This document shows, piece after piece, positions 46,568-56,355 of a stretch of 64,000 nucleotides of DNA; within the stretch, counting starts at the first letter, position 1, and each line of letters starts with the position of its first letter. This stretch comes from an uncultured Clostridia bacterium (GTDB lineage Bacteria > Bacillota > Clostridia > TANB77 > CAG-508). Under the pieces are notes generated by a model. That model had not been told where the DNA came from and searched no databases. It saw nothing but the letters and a program-made list of their open reading frames with translations. The DNA lies in the NCBI GenBank assembly GCA_948676835.1, contig CAPOZU010000004.1:71353-135352 (forward strand), given 5' to 3'. The position numbers and the translations under genes are program-made.

Positions 46568-48724
46568 GTGGACAAAATATTTAAGAAAATAGCAGAAGAA
46601 CTAGCTATAAGAGAATCTCAAGTAGAGGCAACAGTTAAGTTAATAGATGAAGGAAATACAATACCTTTTATTGCGCGTTACAGAAAAGAGGTAACAGGAA
46701 ACTTAAGTGATGAAACACTAAGAGATTTAGGCGAAAGATTAACATATCTTAGAAATTTAGAGAAAAGAAAAGAAGAAATTATAAGATTAATAGATGAGCA
46801 AGGAAAGCTTACAGATGAGCTAACAATTAAGATTGCAAGTACAATGATTCTTTCTGAGCTTGAAGATATTTATAGACCTTATAAGCCAAAGAAAAGAACA
46901 AGAGCAACAATAGCAAAGGAAAAAGGATTAGAACCTTTAGCAAATATTATATATTTACAGGCAGAGAAAAATTCTATTTATGAAATTGCAAAAGAATATA
47001 TAAATGAAGAAAAAGAAGTTAATACAGAGGAAGATGCTATTGCAGGAGCATTAGATATTATTGCAGAAAATATAGCAGATGATGCCGATTATAGGAAAAA
47101 AATAAAATCATTCTGCTTTAGAGAGGCTGTTATTGAAAGTAAAGCATCTAAAGAAGATGAAAAATCACCTTATGAAATGTATTATGATTATAAGGAGCCT
47201 ATACTTAGAATTCCTAGTCATAGAATATTAGCAATAAATAGAGGAGAAAAAGAAGAATTTTTAAAAGTTAAAGTTGCTAAACCAGAAGATAAGATTTTAG
47301 ATTATTTAAAAAAACAAATAATAAAAGATTTTAAGAGTCAATTTAATGAACCTTTAACTATAGCAATAGAAGATTCTTATAAAAGATTAATAGAACCTTC
47401 TATTGAGAGAGAAATTAGAAGTGATTTAACAGAACGTTCAGAAGAAAAAGCAATTAAAGTATTTGGAAAAAATGCTAAACAATTATTATTACAGCCACCA
47501 ATTAAAGAAATGACTGTTATGGGATTTGACCCAGCTTATAGAACAGGTTGCAAAATAGCAGTAATTGATAAAACAGGTAAATTACTAGAAACAACAACAG
47601 TATATCCTACAGAACCACAAAATGATGTTGAAGGAGCTAAAAAAACTTTAAAAATGCTAATTGCAAAACATAATGTAGATATGATTGCAATTGGAAATGG
47701 AACTGCATCAAGAGAATCAGAAAATTTTGTTTCTAATATGATAAAAGAAATTTCTGAAAAAGATATTTATTATGCAATAGTTAGTGAAGCAGGAGCATCT
47801 GTTTATTCTGCTTCAAAACTTGCAACAGAGGAGTATCCAGATATAAATGTTTCTTTAAGAGGTGCAATTTCAATAGCAAGAAGATTACAAGATCCATTAT
47901 CAGAACTTGTTAAGATTGATCCTAAAGCAATAGGTGTTGGGCAATATCAACATGATGTTAATCAAAAGAAGTTATCTGAAAGTTTAACAGGCGTTGTTGA
48001 AGACGCAGTTAATTCTGTTGGTGTTGATGTTAATACTGCTACACCATCATTACTTTCTTATGTATCAGGAATCAATAGTACAATAGCTAAAAATATTGTT
48101 AAATTCAGAGATGAAAATGGTGAATTAAAACAAAGAAAGGATTTGCTTAAAGTACCAAAATTAGGACCTACAGCTTTTAAACAATGTGCGGGATTTATTC
48201 GTATATTTAATGGGAAAAATCCATTAGAAGTAACTGCAGTACACCCTGAAAGTTATGATGTTGCTGAAAAGTTATTAACAAATTTAGGATATTCTGTGGA
48301 TTGCTTAACAGATAAAAAAGAGGTAGATAAATTACGAGCTGATTTATCAAAAGTAGATGTTATAAAAATGTCTGACGAATTAGGCGTTGGCGGTCTTACT
48401 CTAAAAGATATTATAGATGAACTTTCAAAACCAGGAAGAGATCCTAGAGAAGATTTACCAAAACCAATTTTAAGAAGTGATGTTTTGAAATTTGAAGATC
48501 TTCAAGAAGGAATGGAACTAACTGGTACAGTAAGAAATGTTATAGATTTTGGAGCATTTGTTGATGTAGGTGTTAAACATGATGGTTTAGTTCACATTTC
48601 AGAAATGGCAGATAGATATATAAAAAATCCATCTGAGGTAGTATCAGTAGGGGATATTGTAAAAGTAAAGGTTATTGGAATAGATAGAGAAAAACAAAAA
48701 GTAAGTCTATCAATGAAATTTTAA
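46568..48724 (+). CDS. tex: Tex family transcription accessory/RNA-binding protein
   Basis: 718 residues, the usual length of Tex. The GTG start is preceded by AGAGAGG. The N-terminal Tex helical domain starts FKKIAEELAIRESQVEATVKLIDEG and contains the signature TIPFIARYRKEVTGNLSDE. The YqgF/RNase H-like domain spans about 310-450 (GFDPAYRTGCKIAVIDKTG). A helix-hairpin-helix region covers about 480-560 (YVSGINSTIAKNIVKFRDENG). The C-terminal S1 domain spans about 640-716 (GMELTGTVRNVIDFGAFVDVGVKHDGLVHISEM). It is a nucleic-acid-binding protein affecting transcription and virulence gene expression in several pathogens. Confidence 0.97.
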   Translation: MDKIFKKIAEELAIRESQVEATVKLIDEGNTIPFIARYRKEVTGNLSDETLRDLGERLTYLRNLEKRKEEIIRLIDEQGKLTDELTIKIASTMILSELEDIYRPYKPKKRTRATIAKEKGLEPLANIIYLQAEKNSIYEIAKEYINEEKEVNTEEDAIAGALDIIAENIADDADYRKKIKSFCFREAVIESKASKEDEKSPYEMYYDYKEPILRIPSHRILAINRGEKEEFLKVKVAKPEDKILDYLKKQIIKDFKSQFNEPLTIAIEDSYKRLIEPSIEREIRSDLTERSEEKAIKVFGKNAKQLLLQPPIKEMTVMGFDPAYRTGCKIAVIDKTGKLLETTTVYPTEPQNDVEGAKKTLKMLIAKHNVDMIAIGNGTASRESENFVSNMIKEISEKDIYYAIVSEAGASVYSASKLATEEYPDINVSLRGAISIARRLQDPLSELVKIDPKAIGVGQYQHDVNQKKLSESLTGVVEDAVNSVGVDVNTATPSLLSYVSGINSTIAKNIVKFRDENGELKQRKDLLKVPKLGPTAFKQCAGFIRIFNGKNPLEVTAVHPESYDVAEKLLTNLGYSVDCLTDKKEVDKLRADLSKVDVIKMSDELGVGGLTLKDIIDELSKPGRDPREDLPKPILRSDVLKFEDLQEGMELTGTVRNVIDFGAFVDVGVKHDGLVHISEMADRYIKNPSEVVSVGDIVKVKVIGIDREKQKVSLSMKF

Positions 48725-48762
48725 TATGTGTAGCAAGCATAGCTTTGGCGGTTAGTGAAAAG

Positions 48763-48791
48763 TTGACATTTTATGTAAATTGTTGTATAAT
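48763..48791 (+). promoter_or_regulatory. Exact consensus promoter of the GC-rich orphan gene
   Basis: TTGACA (48763-48768), 17 nt, TATAAT (48786-48791): a perfect sigma-A promoter in local AT-rich sequence, predicting strong expression. Confidence 0.85.
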
Positions 48792-48845
48792 TAAAACAAT
48801 GATGATATTGTTCATCTTATATTAAAGAAGGAGCGTGCAAACACT

Positions 48846-49529
48846 ATGAAGAAGATTAACATCATGAATGCTATTCGCGAGTATGAGGATGAGCAGGCCC
48901 GGCTGGCCGAGGAGATGATGGAGCAGAAGGCTCAGGCCTCCGATACCGTCTCCGCCGAGACCGACTACCTGTGGGACTGCTGGTTCCAGTTCGCGCCGAT
49001 GTATGAGCCCGAGTGCGACAAGGACCTCGAGGAGGACGTCTGCACCGAGCAGGAGAGCACGATCAGCTACCGCATGCCCAGCAAGAACCGCGCCAAGCGC
49101 GCCGAGCGCCGCAAGGCGACCGCTATGCACAAGAGGAAGATCAGCCGGAATGTGGCTGCCATCTGGAGCAACTACGGTAAGCGCATGGACAACGATATGC
49201 ACAACTGGTCCTACCAGAAGATGAAGGATGGCGAGAAGCGCACCAACCCCATGTCCCAGGAGGCCAAGGCCGACAAGATTTTCAAGAAGGCCATGAGGGT
49301 CAACGCGATTCCCGAGCACCTGCTGCAGCCCATCACCGAGCACTTGGAGTGGCTCAGCGAGTACGGCAAGCGCAACGTCGCGGCCCAGCTGAACAGTGAC
49401 CGCTACTACCGCGAGCGCGAGGAGAAGGTCAAGAGCGAGCTGGATGAGCTGACCAAGGCTAACGTCAACATCTTCGTGCAGCGGACGAGCCTGGAGCGCT
49501 ACTTGCTCCTCAACGGCAAGGCCGCGTAA
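48846..49529 (+). CDS. Hypothetical GC-rich orphan protein
   Basis: I do not recognise this 227-residue protein. Its base composition is far higher in GC than anything else here: Lys is almost always AAG, Glu GAG, Asp GAC, Arg CGC, Leu CTG, in a genome that uses AAA, GAA and TTA. The protein is hydrophilic and charged. It has an acidic N-terminal half (YEPECDKDLEEDVCTEQES) and a very basic stretch near 78-100 (SKNRAKRAERRKATAMHKRK). It then has a W-rich middle (IWSNYGKRMDNDMHNWSYQK) and a helical C-terminus. There are no membrane spans or signal. AAGGAG lies 12 nt before the ATG. It has its own consensus promoter and terminator, both AT-typical. Long frames on the opposite strand are GC artefacts. 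Function unknown; nucleic-acid binding is possible from the charge pattern. Confidence 0.85.
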   Translation: MKKINIMNAIREYEDEQARLAEEMMEQKAQASDTVSAETDYLWDCWFQFAPMYEPECDKDLEEDVCTEQESTISYRMPSKNRAKRAERRKATAMHKRKISRNVAAIWSNYGKRMDNDMHNWSYQKMKDGEKRTNPMSQEAKADKIFKKAMRVNAIPEHLLQPITEHLEWLSEYGKRNVAAQLNSDRYYREREEKVKSELDELTKANVNIFVQRTSLERYLLLNGKAA

Positions 49530-49550
49530 GCAAAGCACAAACGATCCTGA

Positions 49551-49583
49551 AAAAGGGTGCCCTGAAATTTAGGGCACCCTTTT
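49551..49583. terminator. Bidirectional terminator between the orphan gene and walJ
   Basis: AAAAGGGTGCCCT/AGGGCACCCTTTT, a perfect 13-bp stem with a 7-nt loop; it serves the convergent genes on both sides. Confidence 0.93.
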
Positions 49584-49584
49584 G

Positions 49585-50373
49585 TTATACTTCAACTATT
49601 TTTCCTGGAGTATTTCTACTAGCAACACTTAGTCTAATAGTATTTATATCAGAATTACTTTTCATTAATTCTTCTGCTACAGTTTGATATGCAAGTTCTG
49701 GAACATTATTTTCTTTACTTAAATGACCAAGCATAACCTGTTTTAAATCTTTTTTCATTAATGCAGCAATTGTTTTTCCAGCTGTTTCATTAGATAAATG
49801 ACCATAAGGTCCTTTGATTCTTTGTTTTAAATGAAATGGATATCTAGATGCATTAAGCATTTCAGGTTCATAATTTGATTCTAATAAAATAAAAGAACTG
49901 TTTTTTAGTTGATTAAATATGCTATCATCCATATGACCTAAATCAGTTGCTATACTAAGTTTTCTTTTTCCATTATGTATATTGAATCCACAAGGATTTG
50001 CTGCATCATGTGGAGTACTAAAAGGATGAATTGTTAATTCATTTAATGAAAAATCATTGTCATTAATAAAGAAATTAACATTTTTTTCATCTATTTTTTC
50101 TTTTTGTTTTCCCATTGCGTTCCAAGTTTCTTGGTTAGCATATATAGGAATATTAAATTTACTTGAAACTAATCCTAATCCTTGTACATGGTCTGAATGT
50201 TCGTGAGTAACTAAAATAGCATCAATATCTTCAATTGATGAATTAATTGATGCTAATCCTTCACAAATTTTTTTACAGCTTGTTCCACAATCTATTAAAA
50301 TTTTTGTATTATTAGAACTAACATACAAACAATTTCCTGAACTACCACTATACAAGCTACAAAATTTTAACAT
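49585..50373 (-). CDS. walJ: MBL-fold hydrolase of the WalJ/YycJ family
   Basis: 262 residues. Metallo-beta-lactamase fold with the zinc motif VTHEHSDHVQGLG near residue 55-66, upstream SGSSGNCLYVSSNNTKILIDCG and later histidines in FSTPHDAANPCGF, GHMDD and MLGHLSKENN. WalJ (YycJ) is the phosphodiesterase-like protein of the walRK operon in Bacillus, linked to the coordination of cell division and replication. Here it is paired with murA rather than with walRK. The gap to murA is 21 nt. Confidence 0.88.
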   Translation of the reverse strand: MLKFCSLYSGSSGNCLYVSSNNTKILIDCGTSCKKICEGLASINSSIEDIDAILVTHEHSDHVQGLGLVSSKFNIPIYANQETWNAMGKQKEKIDEKNVNFFINDNDFSLNELTIHPFSTPHDAANPCGFNIHNGKRKLSIATDLGHMDDSIFNQLKNSSFILLESNYEPEMLNASRYPFHLKQRIKGPYGHLSNETAGKTIAALMKKDLKQVMLGHLSKENNVPELAYQTVAEELMKSNSDINTIRLSVASRNTPGKIVEV

Positions 50374-50394
50374 ATTTTTATCCTCTGCTTTTAT

Positions 50395-51657
50395 CTAATC
50401 TTCAACGACTCTTTCTATTTTTGCACCTAATTTTCTGAATTTTTCTTCGATATTCTCATAGCCGCGATCTATATGATTTAAGTTATAAATTTCTGTTTTA
50501 CCTTTTGCCATGATTCCTGCAATAATTAATGCTGCTCCAGCTCTTAAATCTGTAGCATAAACAGGTGCAGCTGTAAGTTCATTAACACCTTCAAATACGG
50601 CAGTTTTTCCTTGAGCTGTAATTCTTGCGCCCATTTTATTTAGTTCTGCAGTATATTGAAATCTAGATTCCCAAATACTTTCATTAATAATACTTGTTCC
50701 TTCAGAAACAGAAAGTACAACACCCATTTGAGGTTGTAAGTCTGTTGGGAAACCAGGATATGGTAATGTTTTAATTGTTGCTTTATGAGGTCTTTTTGTA
50801 TACCAAACTCTTAAATGATCTCCATTAGCATCAACATTTCCACCAATTTCAACAACTTTTGCTGTAATAGATTCTAAGTGTTTTGTAATACAATTTTTTA
50901 TTGTAATATCACCTTTTGAGGCAATTGCTGCAAGCATAAATGTTCCAGCTTCTATTTGATCTGGAACTACAGAGTATGTAGCATTACCTTTTAATTCTTT
51001 TACACCATTTATTTTTATAATATCTGTTCCTGCACCTCTAATATCAGCTCCCATAGTATTCAAGAAGTTAGCAACATCAACTATATGAGGCTCTTTAGCT
51101 GCGTTATCTATAACTGTAGTACCTTCTGCTAAAACAGCAGCAAGCATACCATTTATAGTAGCACCAACAGAAACAACATCCATATAAATAGATGTTCCCT
51201 TTAGTTTTTTTGCTTTTGCAGAAATATTTCCATTTGAAACATCCACTGTAGCACCTAAAGCTTCAAAACTTTTGATGTGTTGATCTATAGGACGTGCTCC
51301 TAAGTTACATCCACCAGGGCTTCCAATAGTTGCACTTTTACATCTTCCAAGTAATGAGCCTAAAAGATAATATGATGCTCTAAACTTTCTAGTAGTTTCT
51401 AATGGTATATTATTTGAATTTATATTTCTAGTATCTATTGTGATTTCATGTTCTGTATTCCATGTTATTTTTGCACCTAATTCTGTTAAGATATCGCAAT
51501 ATAATCTAACATCACTTATATTTGGTAAATTATCTATTGTGCAAATTCCATTTATTAATAAAGTTGCTGGTATAATTGCAACAGCAGCGTTTTTTGCACC
51601 GCTAATTACTACTTCTCCTTTTAATGGAGTTTTACCAGTAATAACTAATTTTTCCAA
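50395..51657 (-). CDS. murA: UDP-N-acetylglucosamine 1-carboxyvinyltransferase
   Basis: 420 residues, the standard MurA length. It catalyses the first committed step of peptidoglycan synthesis, transferring enolpyruvate from PEP to UDP-GlcNAc. The conserved Lys lies in SGAKNAAVAIIPATLL near residue 22 and the active-site Cys, the fosfomycin target, in GSPGGCNLGARPID near 117. The substrate loop PDQIEAGTFMLAA and the Asp region YPGFPTDLQPQMGVVL are present. The Cys is retained, so fosfomycin sensitivity is expected at the target level. It precedes walJ on the minus strand. Confidence 0.97.
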   Translation of the reverse strand: MEKLVITGKTPLKGEVVISGAKNAAVAIIPATLLINGICTIDNLPNISDVRLYCDILTELGAKITWNTEHEITIDTRNINSNNIPLETTRKFRASYYLLGSLLGRCKSATIGSPGGCNLGARPIDQHIKSFEALGATVDVSNGNISAKAKKLKGTSIYMDVVSVGATINGMLAAVLAEGTTVIDNAAKEPHIVDVANFLNTMGADIRGAGTDIIKINGVKELKGNATYSVVPDQIEAGTFMLAAIASKGDITIKNCITKHLESITAKVVEIGGNVDANGDHLRVWYTKRPHKATIKTLPYPGFPTDLQPQMGVVLSVSEGTSIINESIWESRFQYTAELNKMGARITAQGKTAVFEGVNELTAAPVYATDLRAGAALIIAGIMAKGKTEIYNLNHIDRGYENIEEKFRKLGAKIERVVED

Positions 51658-51775
51658 AGTTATACCCCCATGTCATGTATAATAAAATTAAATGAGTGAC
51701 AACACTCACCCCGAACTATATCACAAAAGAAAAAGATTTACAATACCTTTTTTATATATTAGAGAATATAGAGAT

Positions 51776-52396
51776 TTAATATCCTTTTTCATTTAAAAGT
51801 TCTATAATTTTAAACTTAAATTTCACTGTTTCTGAATCGTCTGTAATTATTGCAAATTCATCATCAGATAGATTATCTTTTAAATATTTTTCTGATTCTT
51901 CATCTATTACTCCAGCAGAAATATCTACAAAACATAAAGGTGGAAAAAGAGAACACCACCAATTTTTACCTTTAGCATCTCCTATTTCAATTTTTAAAGC
52001 ATCATAGTATCCAGCTGGTAAAGAGATATTTCCATATTCTTTTGTTGGAAAATAAAAATTACCAATTTCTAATTTAACTGGATAATTATAACCTTCACCT
52101 GCTATTGTTTTTTCTGCAATTTCTTGAAAAGAAACTAAATGAGAATTAGTTAAATTAATAGCTTCATCTTTGGTAAGACCAGAATAAGATAATGTGTTCA
52201 TATAAGAAATTATATTGTCACGTACTTTTAATTTTAAAGATTGATCTTCGTTAGAATCGCTATTGGCTAATATATGAAGTCTAAAGAAATTATTAGACAA
52301 GTCTTTAGAAACATCATTAGCATAAGATCTTATAGATGTAAATAAAAATAGTAAAAATAGTGAAATTAAACAAAATAAATAAAAAAATCTTTTCAT
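51776..52396 (-). CDS. spoIIR: Stage II sporulation protein R
   Basis: 206 residues. A signal peptide covers residues 1-26 (RFFYLFCLISLFLLFLFTSIRSYA). The SpoIIR family motifs follow: FFRLHILANSDSNEDQSLKLKVRD, LEIGNFYFPTKEYGNISLPAGYYDALKIEIG and the NWWCSLFPPLCFVD segment. SpoIIR is made in the forespore and secreted into the intermembrane space, where it triggers SpoIIGA to process pro-sigma-E in the mother cell. It is good evidence that the organism forms endospores. It is monocistronic, with murA downstream in the same direction. Confidence 0.95.
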   Translation of the reverse strand: MKRFFYLFCLISLFLLFLFTSIRSYANDVSKDLSNNFFRLHILANSDSNEDQSLKLKVRDNIISYMNTLSYSGLTKDEAINLTNSHLVSFQEIAEKTIAGEGYNYPVKLEIGNFYFPTKEYGNISLPAGYYDALKIEIGDAKGKNWWCSLFPPLCFVDISAGVIDEESEKYLKDNLSDDEFAIITDDSETVKFKFKIIELLNEKGY

Positions 52397-52552
52397 AAAT
52401 AACTCCTCTTTTTGTTTATTTCTCTTAATATTTCCTATGTTTCAAATTTTATGCAAAAAATATTATGTCGAAAAAGTGAGTACGAATTCATTTGAAAACA
52501 ATTGAGCAGAATGTTAGAATAAAAAAGAATTAAATTGAATGGAGGAAAGCTT

Positions 52553-53026
52553 ATGAAAAAAGAAAAAATTTGTAGCTTTTATGTAAGTGACTTTCATCTA
52601 ATTACAATATTACTACCATATATAAACGAAAAAATAACAGAAGAAAAAGAAATTATAACAATCCTACAAAATGATGTATCTAAAAGTATAAAAAGATATC
52701 TAAAAAATGTTAAAAATGTAAACGTAGAAAAAGAAAAGATATTAGATATTGGATGGAAAGAAATTAAAAAGATGAAAAATTTAGATTTAGAAAACAAAAC
52801 GGTGATTGTTTCAGGAGAGGAAGATTTTGTTAAAAAAATAAATGATGAAATCTATAAAGAAATAGAAGATTATGAATTATTAAATTGTTATAAAATAGAT
52901 AATACAGAAGATATAGCTAAAATTGCATCAGAATACTCTATCTTTTTAAATACTAGCGGAAAAACAGAATTGACAGAAAATTCACAAAATGAACAAAAAA
53001 GAAAAACAATTCAAACACAAATATAA
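52553..53026 (+). CDS. Hypothetical protein
   Basis: 157 residues from the ATG at 52553, chosen for the strong GGAGG 7 nt upstream. No signal peptide or membrane span. The sequence has alternating helix and strand character (ICSFYVSDFHLITILLPYINEKI, then LENKTVIVSGEEDFVKKINDEIYK, YELLNCYKIDNTEDIAKIASEYSIFLNT), as in a small alpha/beta domain, and ends in a polar Gln/Thr-rich tail. I do not assign a function. It is divergent from spoIIR with about 150 nt between the starts, so the two might share control. Confidence 0.75.
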   Translation: MKKEKICSFYVSDFHLITILLPYINEKITEEKEIITILQNDVSKSIKRYLKNVKNVNVEKEKILDIGWKEIKKMKNLDLENKTVIVSGEEDFVKKINDEIYKEIEDYELLNCYKIDNTEDIAKIASEYSIFLNTSGKTELTENSQNEQKRKTIQTQI

Positions 53027-53208
53027 AATAGTATTATCGATATAAAATATTATCAAGTGGAAAAATTTATTAGATCCGTAAGAATATATTAAATTTTTAT
53101 CTTATATAAAGATTGTTGACTAAGCATAAAAAATATTATAAGATGTAAAAGATATTTAAATGGTTCGAGTTTTAAATTTCTATAAAAATAAAGGGAGGAG
53201 CGACCATA

Positions 53209-56175
53209 ATGAAGAATGAACTAGAAGACATAAAAAAAACACTTAAAAAGTATGGACAAGAACATTTACTTTTAAAATATGATGAAATGAATGATGAACA
53301 AAAAGAAGAATTATTAGAGCAAATTAGAACTATAGATTTTGAATTAATGAAAAATTTATATGAAAAAGCTAGCAAACCAGCTGATTTAGAAACAGTTACA
53401 ATTGAACCAATTGAGCATGTAGATAAATCAAAATTAACAGTTGGCGAACGTGAAATGTATGAGAAAAAAGGTATCGAAGCTATCAAATATAATAAATTTG
53501 CTGCTGTTACAATGGCTGGAGGACAAGGTACTAGACTTGGACATAAAGGACCTAAAGGAACATTTATATTTGATGTTGAGAAAAATAAATCCATATTTGA
53601 AACTTTATGTGATACATTAAAAGAAGCTTGGAGAAAGTATGATACAGTAATACCTTGGTATTTAATGACAAGTAGAGAAAACAATGATGCTACAGTTAAA
53701 TTTTTTGAGGAAAATAATTATTTTGGATATCCAAAAGATGCTATAAAATTCTTCAAACAAGGTGAATTACCTATGATTTCCCTTAATGGAAAAATTTTAC
53801 TTGATAAAAATGGAATGGTAAAGAAAGCAGCCAATGGACATGGAGGAACATTGCAATCAATGGAAAAGGCTGGAGTTCTTGATGAAATGAAAGCAAATGG
53901 AATTGAATGGGTATTTGTTAATGGTGTTGATAATGTTTTAGTAAAACCAGTAGATCCACTATTAATTGGTATGTCTATTCATAATAAAGTATTAGGAGCT
54001 GTTAAATCAATAGAAAAAACAGATCCAAAAGAAAATGTTGGTGTATTCTGTAGAAAAAATAAAAAAGTAGGTGTTGTTGAATACACTGAAATTTCAGAAG
54101 AAATGGCTAACTTAAGAGATGATGATAGATCTTTAGTATATGGAGATGCAAATGCAATTTTCCATTTATACAATATCAAAGGATTAGAAAAAGTAAGTGA
54201 ATTAAGCTTACCATATCATACAGCTAAAAAGAAAGCAGATTATATTGATGAAAATGGTAAAGAAGTAATTGGTGATAAACCAAATGCATATAAATTTGAA
54301 ATGTTTATTTTTGATTCATATGAAATGTTTGATGATGTAGTTGTTTTAAGAGTAAAAAGAGAGGAAGAATTTGCACCTATTAAAAATGCACAAGGTGCAG
54401 ATAGTCCAGAAACAGCTAGAAAATTATATACAGATTATATGAATAAAGTTGAATATACAAATAAATATAAAGATTGGTCTACAAATCCAATATTTGATGA
54501 AGAAACAAGAAAAGAACTTTTATCAATAGCTGGAAATGAAGAAGAAATAAAAGATAGATTCTATAAAGATTTAGAATTTGGAACTGCTGGAATGAGAGGA
54601 ATTATTGGTAATGGTACAAATAGAATGAATATTTATACTGTTACAAAAGCAACTCAAGGTTTAGCAAACTATATTTTAAGACAAGGAACAGAAAATAAAG
54701 GTGTTGCAATTGCATATGATTCAAGAAATATGTCACCTGAATTTAGTCAAGCTACAGCACTTTGCTTAAATGCAAATGGAATTAAAACATACATATTTGA
54801 TTCATTAAGACCAGTTCCAGAATTATCATTTGCTGTTAGAGAATTAGGATGTACAGCTGGTGTTATGATTACAGCAAGCCATAATCCACCAGAATATAAT
54901 GGATATAAAGTATACTGGGATGATGGAGCTCAAATCGTTTCTCCATACGATAAAGGTATTATTGCAGAAGTTAATAAAGTAAAAGATTATTCTTTAATTA
55001 GAAATATTTCTTTAGAAGAAGCTAAAAAACTAAGACTTTATAATGTAATTGGAAAAGCAATGGATAAACTTTATTTAAAAGCGATAAAAAAACAAGTCTT
55101 AAATCCAGAAGTTATTAAAGAAGTTGAAAAAGATTTAAAAATAGTTTATACACCATTACATGGAACAGGAAATATTCCAGTTCAAACAGTATTAGAAGAT
55201 TTAGGATTTTCAAATGTTTATGTTGTTCCAGAACAAGAATTACCAAATGGAAGTTTCCCAACAGTGGATTATCCAAATCCAGAAGATATTAAAGCATTTG
55301 ATTTAGCTATAAAACTTGCAAATAAAGAAAATGCAGATATCATTTTAGCAACAGATCCTGATGCAGATAGACTTGGAGTTTTAGCGAAAGATTCTAAAAC
55401 TGGTGAATATAAAACATTTACAGGAAATATGTCTGGATTATTAATTGCAGAGTATATTTTATCTCAAAAGAAGGAAAAAGGAATATTACCAAAAAACGGA
55501 GCATTAATAACAACTATAGTTTCTTCAAATTTGGCACAAGCAATTAGTAAAGAATATAAAATTGATTTTATTGAAGTATTAACAGGATTTAAATATATAG
55601 GAGAACAAATTAGAAAATTTGAAACATCAGGAAATAAAGAATATCTATTTGGATTTGAGGAAAGCTATGGATGCCTAGTAGGAACTCACGCAAGAGATAA
55701 GGATGCTATAACGGCTGTTATGCTTCTTTGTGAAGCTGCTGCTTACTATAAAAAACAAGGATTAACTTTATGGGATCAAATGATGAATATATATAATAAA
55801 TATGGATTCTATAAAGAAGGAATTTCTACAATTACTTTAAAAGGTGCTGATGGAGCAATAAAAATGAAAGAATTATTAGATTCTATTAGAAACAATCCAC
55901 CAAAAGAATTAGGCGGATATAAAGTAACTAAAGTTAGAGATTATAAAACAGGAGTTATTGTTGATACAAAGACAGGAAAAGAAACAGAAACAGGACTACC
56001 TACATCAAATGTTTTATATTATGATTTACAAGATGACGCTTGGTGTTGTGTAAGGCCATCTGGAACAGAACCAAAAGTTAAATTCTACATGGGTGTTAAA
56101 GGAAAATCTATGGAAGATGCAGATACAAAACTTCAAAAATTAGCAAACTCTATGATGAAATTATCAGAAAAATAG
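53209..56175 (+). CDS. Fused UDP-sugar pyrophosphorylase and phosphohexomutase
   Basis: 988 residues with two complete enzymes. Residues about 1-415 are a UDPGP-family nucleotidyltransferase of the eukaryote-like UDP-GlcNAc/UDP-hexose type, with the UTP-binding motif TMAGGQGTRLGHKGPKGTF near 102, then NGHGGTLQSMEKAG and VFVNGVDNVLVKPVDP. Residues about 430-985 are an alpha-D-phosphohexomutase (PgcA type): FGTAGMRGIIGNGTNRMN near 460, the phosphoserine loop TASHNPPEYNGYK near 554, metal loop ATDPDADRLG near 714, GFEESYGCLVG near 814 and phosphate loop RPSGTEPKVKFY near 949. Together they would turn a sugar 6-phosphate into the 1-phosphate and then the UDP-sugar. The ATG at 53209 has GGGAGGAG upstream. 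Substrate (Glc or GlcNAc) is not certain. Confidence 0.93.
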   Translation: MKNELEDIKKTLKKYGQEHLLLKYDEMNDEQKEELLEQIRTIDFELMKNLYEKASKPADLETVTIEPIEHVDKSKLTVGEREMYEKKGIEAIKYNKFAAVTMAGGQGTRLGHKGPKGTFIFDVEKNKSIFETLCDTLKEAWRKYDTVIPWYLMTSRENNDATVKFFEENNYFGYPKDAIKFFKQGELPMISLNGKILLDKNGMVKKAANGHGGTLQSMEKAGVLDEMKANGIEWVFVNGVDNVLVKPVDPLLIGMSIHNKVLGAVKSIEKTDPKENVGVFCRKNKKVGVVEYTEISEEMANLRDDDRSLVYGDANAIFHLYNIKGLEKVSELSLPYHTAKKKADYIDENGKEVIGDKPNAYKFEMFIFDSYEMFDDVVVLRVKREEEFAPIKNAQGADSPETARKLYTDYMNKVEYTNKYKDWSTNPIFDEETRKELLSIAGNEEEIKDRFYKDLEFGTAGMRGIIGNGTNRMNIYTVTKATQGLANYILRQGTENKGVAIAYDSRNMSPEFSQATALCLNANGIKTYIFDSLRPVPELSFAVRELGCTAGVMITASHNPPEYNGYKVYWDDGAQIVSPYDKGIIAEVNKVKDYSLIRNISLEEAKKLRLYNVIGKAMDKLYLKAIKKQVLNPEVIKEVEKDLKIVYTPLHGTGNIPVQTVLEDLGFSNVYVVPEQELPNGSFPTVDYPNPEDIKAFDLAIKLANKENADIILATDPDADRLGVLAKDSKTGEYKTFTGNMSGLLIAEYILSQKKEKGILPKNGALITTIVSSNLAQAISKEYKIDFIEVLTGFKYIGEQIRKFETSGNKEYLFGFEESYGCLVGTHARDKDAITAVMLLCEAAAYYKKQGLTLWDQMMNIYNKYGFYKEGISTITLKGADGAIKMKELLDSIRNNPPKELGGYKVTKVRDYKTGVIVDTKTGKETETGLPTSNVLYYDLQDDAWCCVRPSGTEPKVKFYMGVKGKSMEDADTKLQKLANSMMKLSEK

Positions 56176-56186
56176 ATTAATAAAAT

Positions 56187-56232
56187 AAACTCAAATTGTT
56201 AAATTAAAGTTTAGCAATTTGGGTTTATTTTT
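56187..56232 (+). terminator. Terminator of the fusion enzyme gene
   Basis: AAACTCAAATTG/CAATTTGGGTTT, 12 bp with one T-G pair, then ATTTTTA. Confidence 0.8.
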
Positions 56233-56355
56233 ATGTAAAAATTTTGTAAAAAAATTGTTGTAATATCGTTAAAATATATTGACAAAAAATGAATTTAATG
56301 AAAGAATATTGTAGAGAAATTGTACGGAAATAAACGCTTTGGAGGCATTATTTTA

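Noticed and set aside
48822..49538. Long open frame on the minus strand over the GC-rich orphan gene (and a shorter one at 49003-49224 on the plus strand)
   Set aside because: High GC removes stop codons by chance in other frames. The plus-strand frame has the promoter, ribosome binding site and terminator; the minus frame is a Leu/Val/Ala-rich translation without a binding site.
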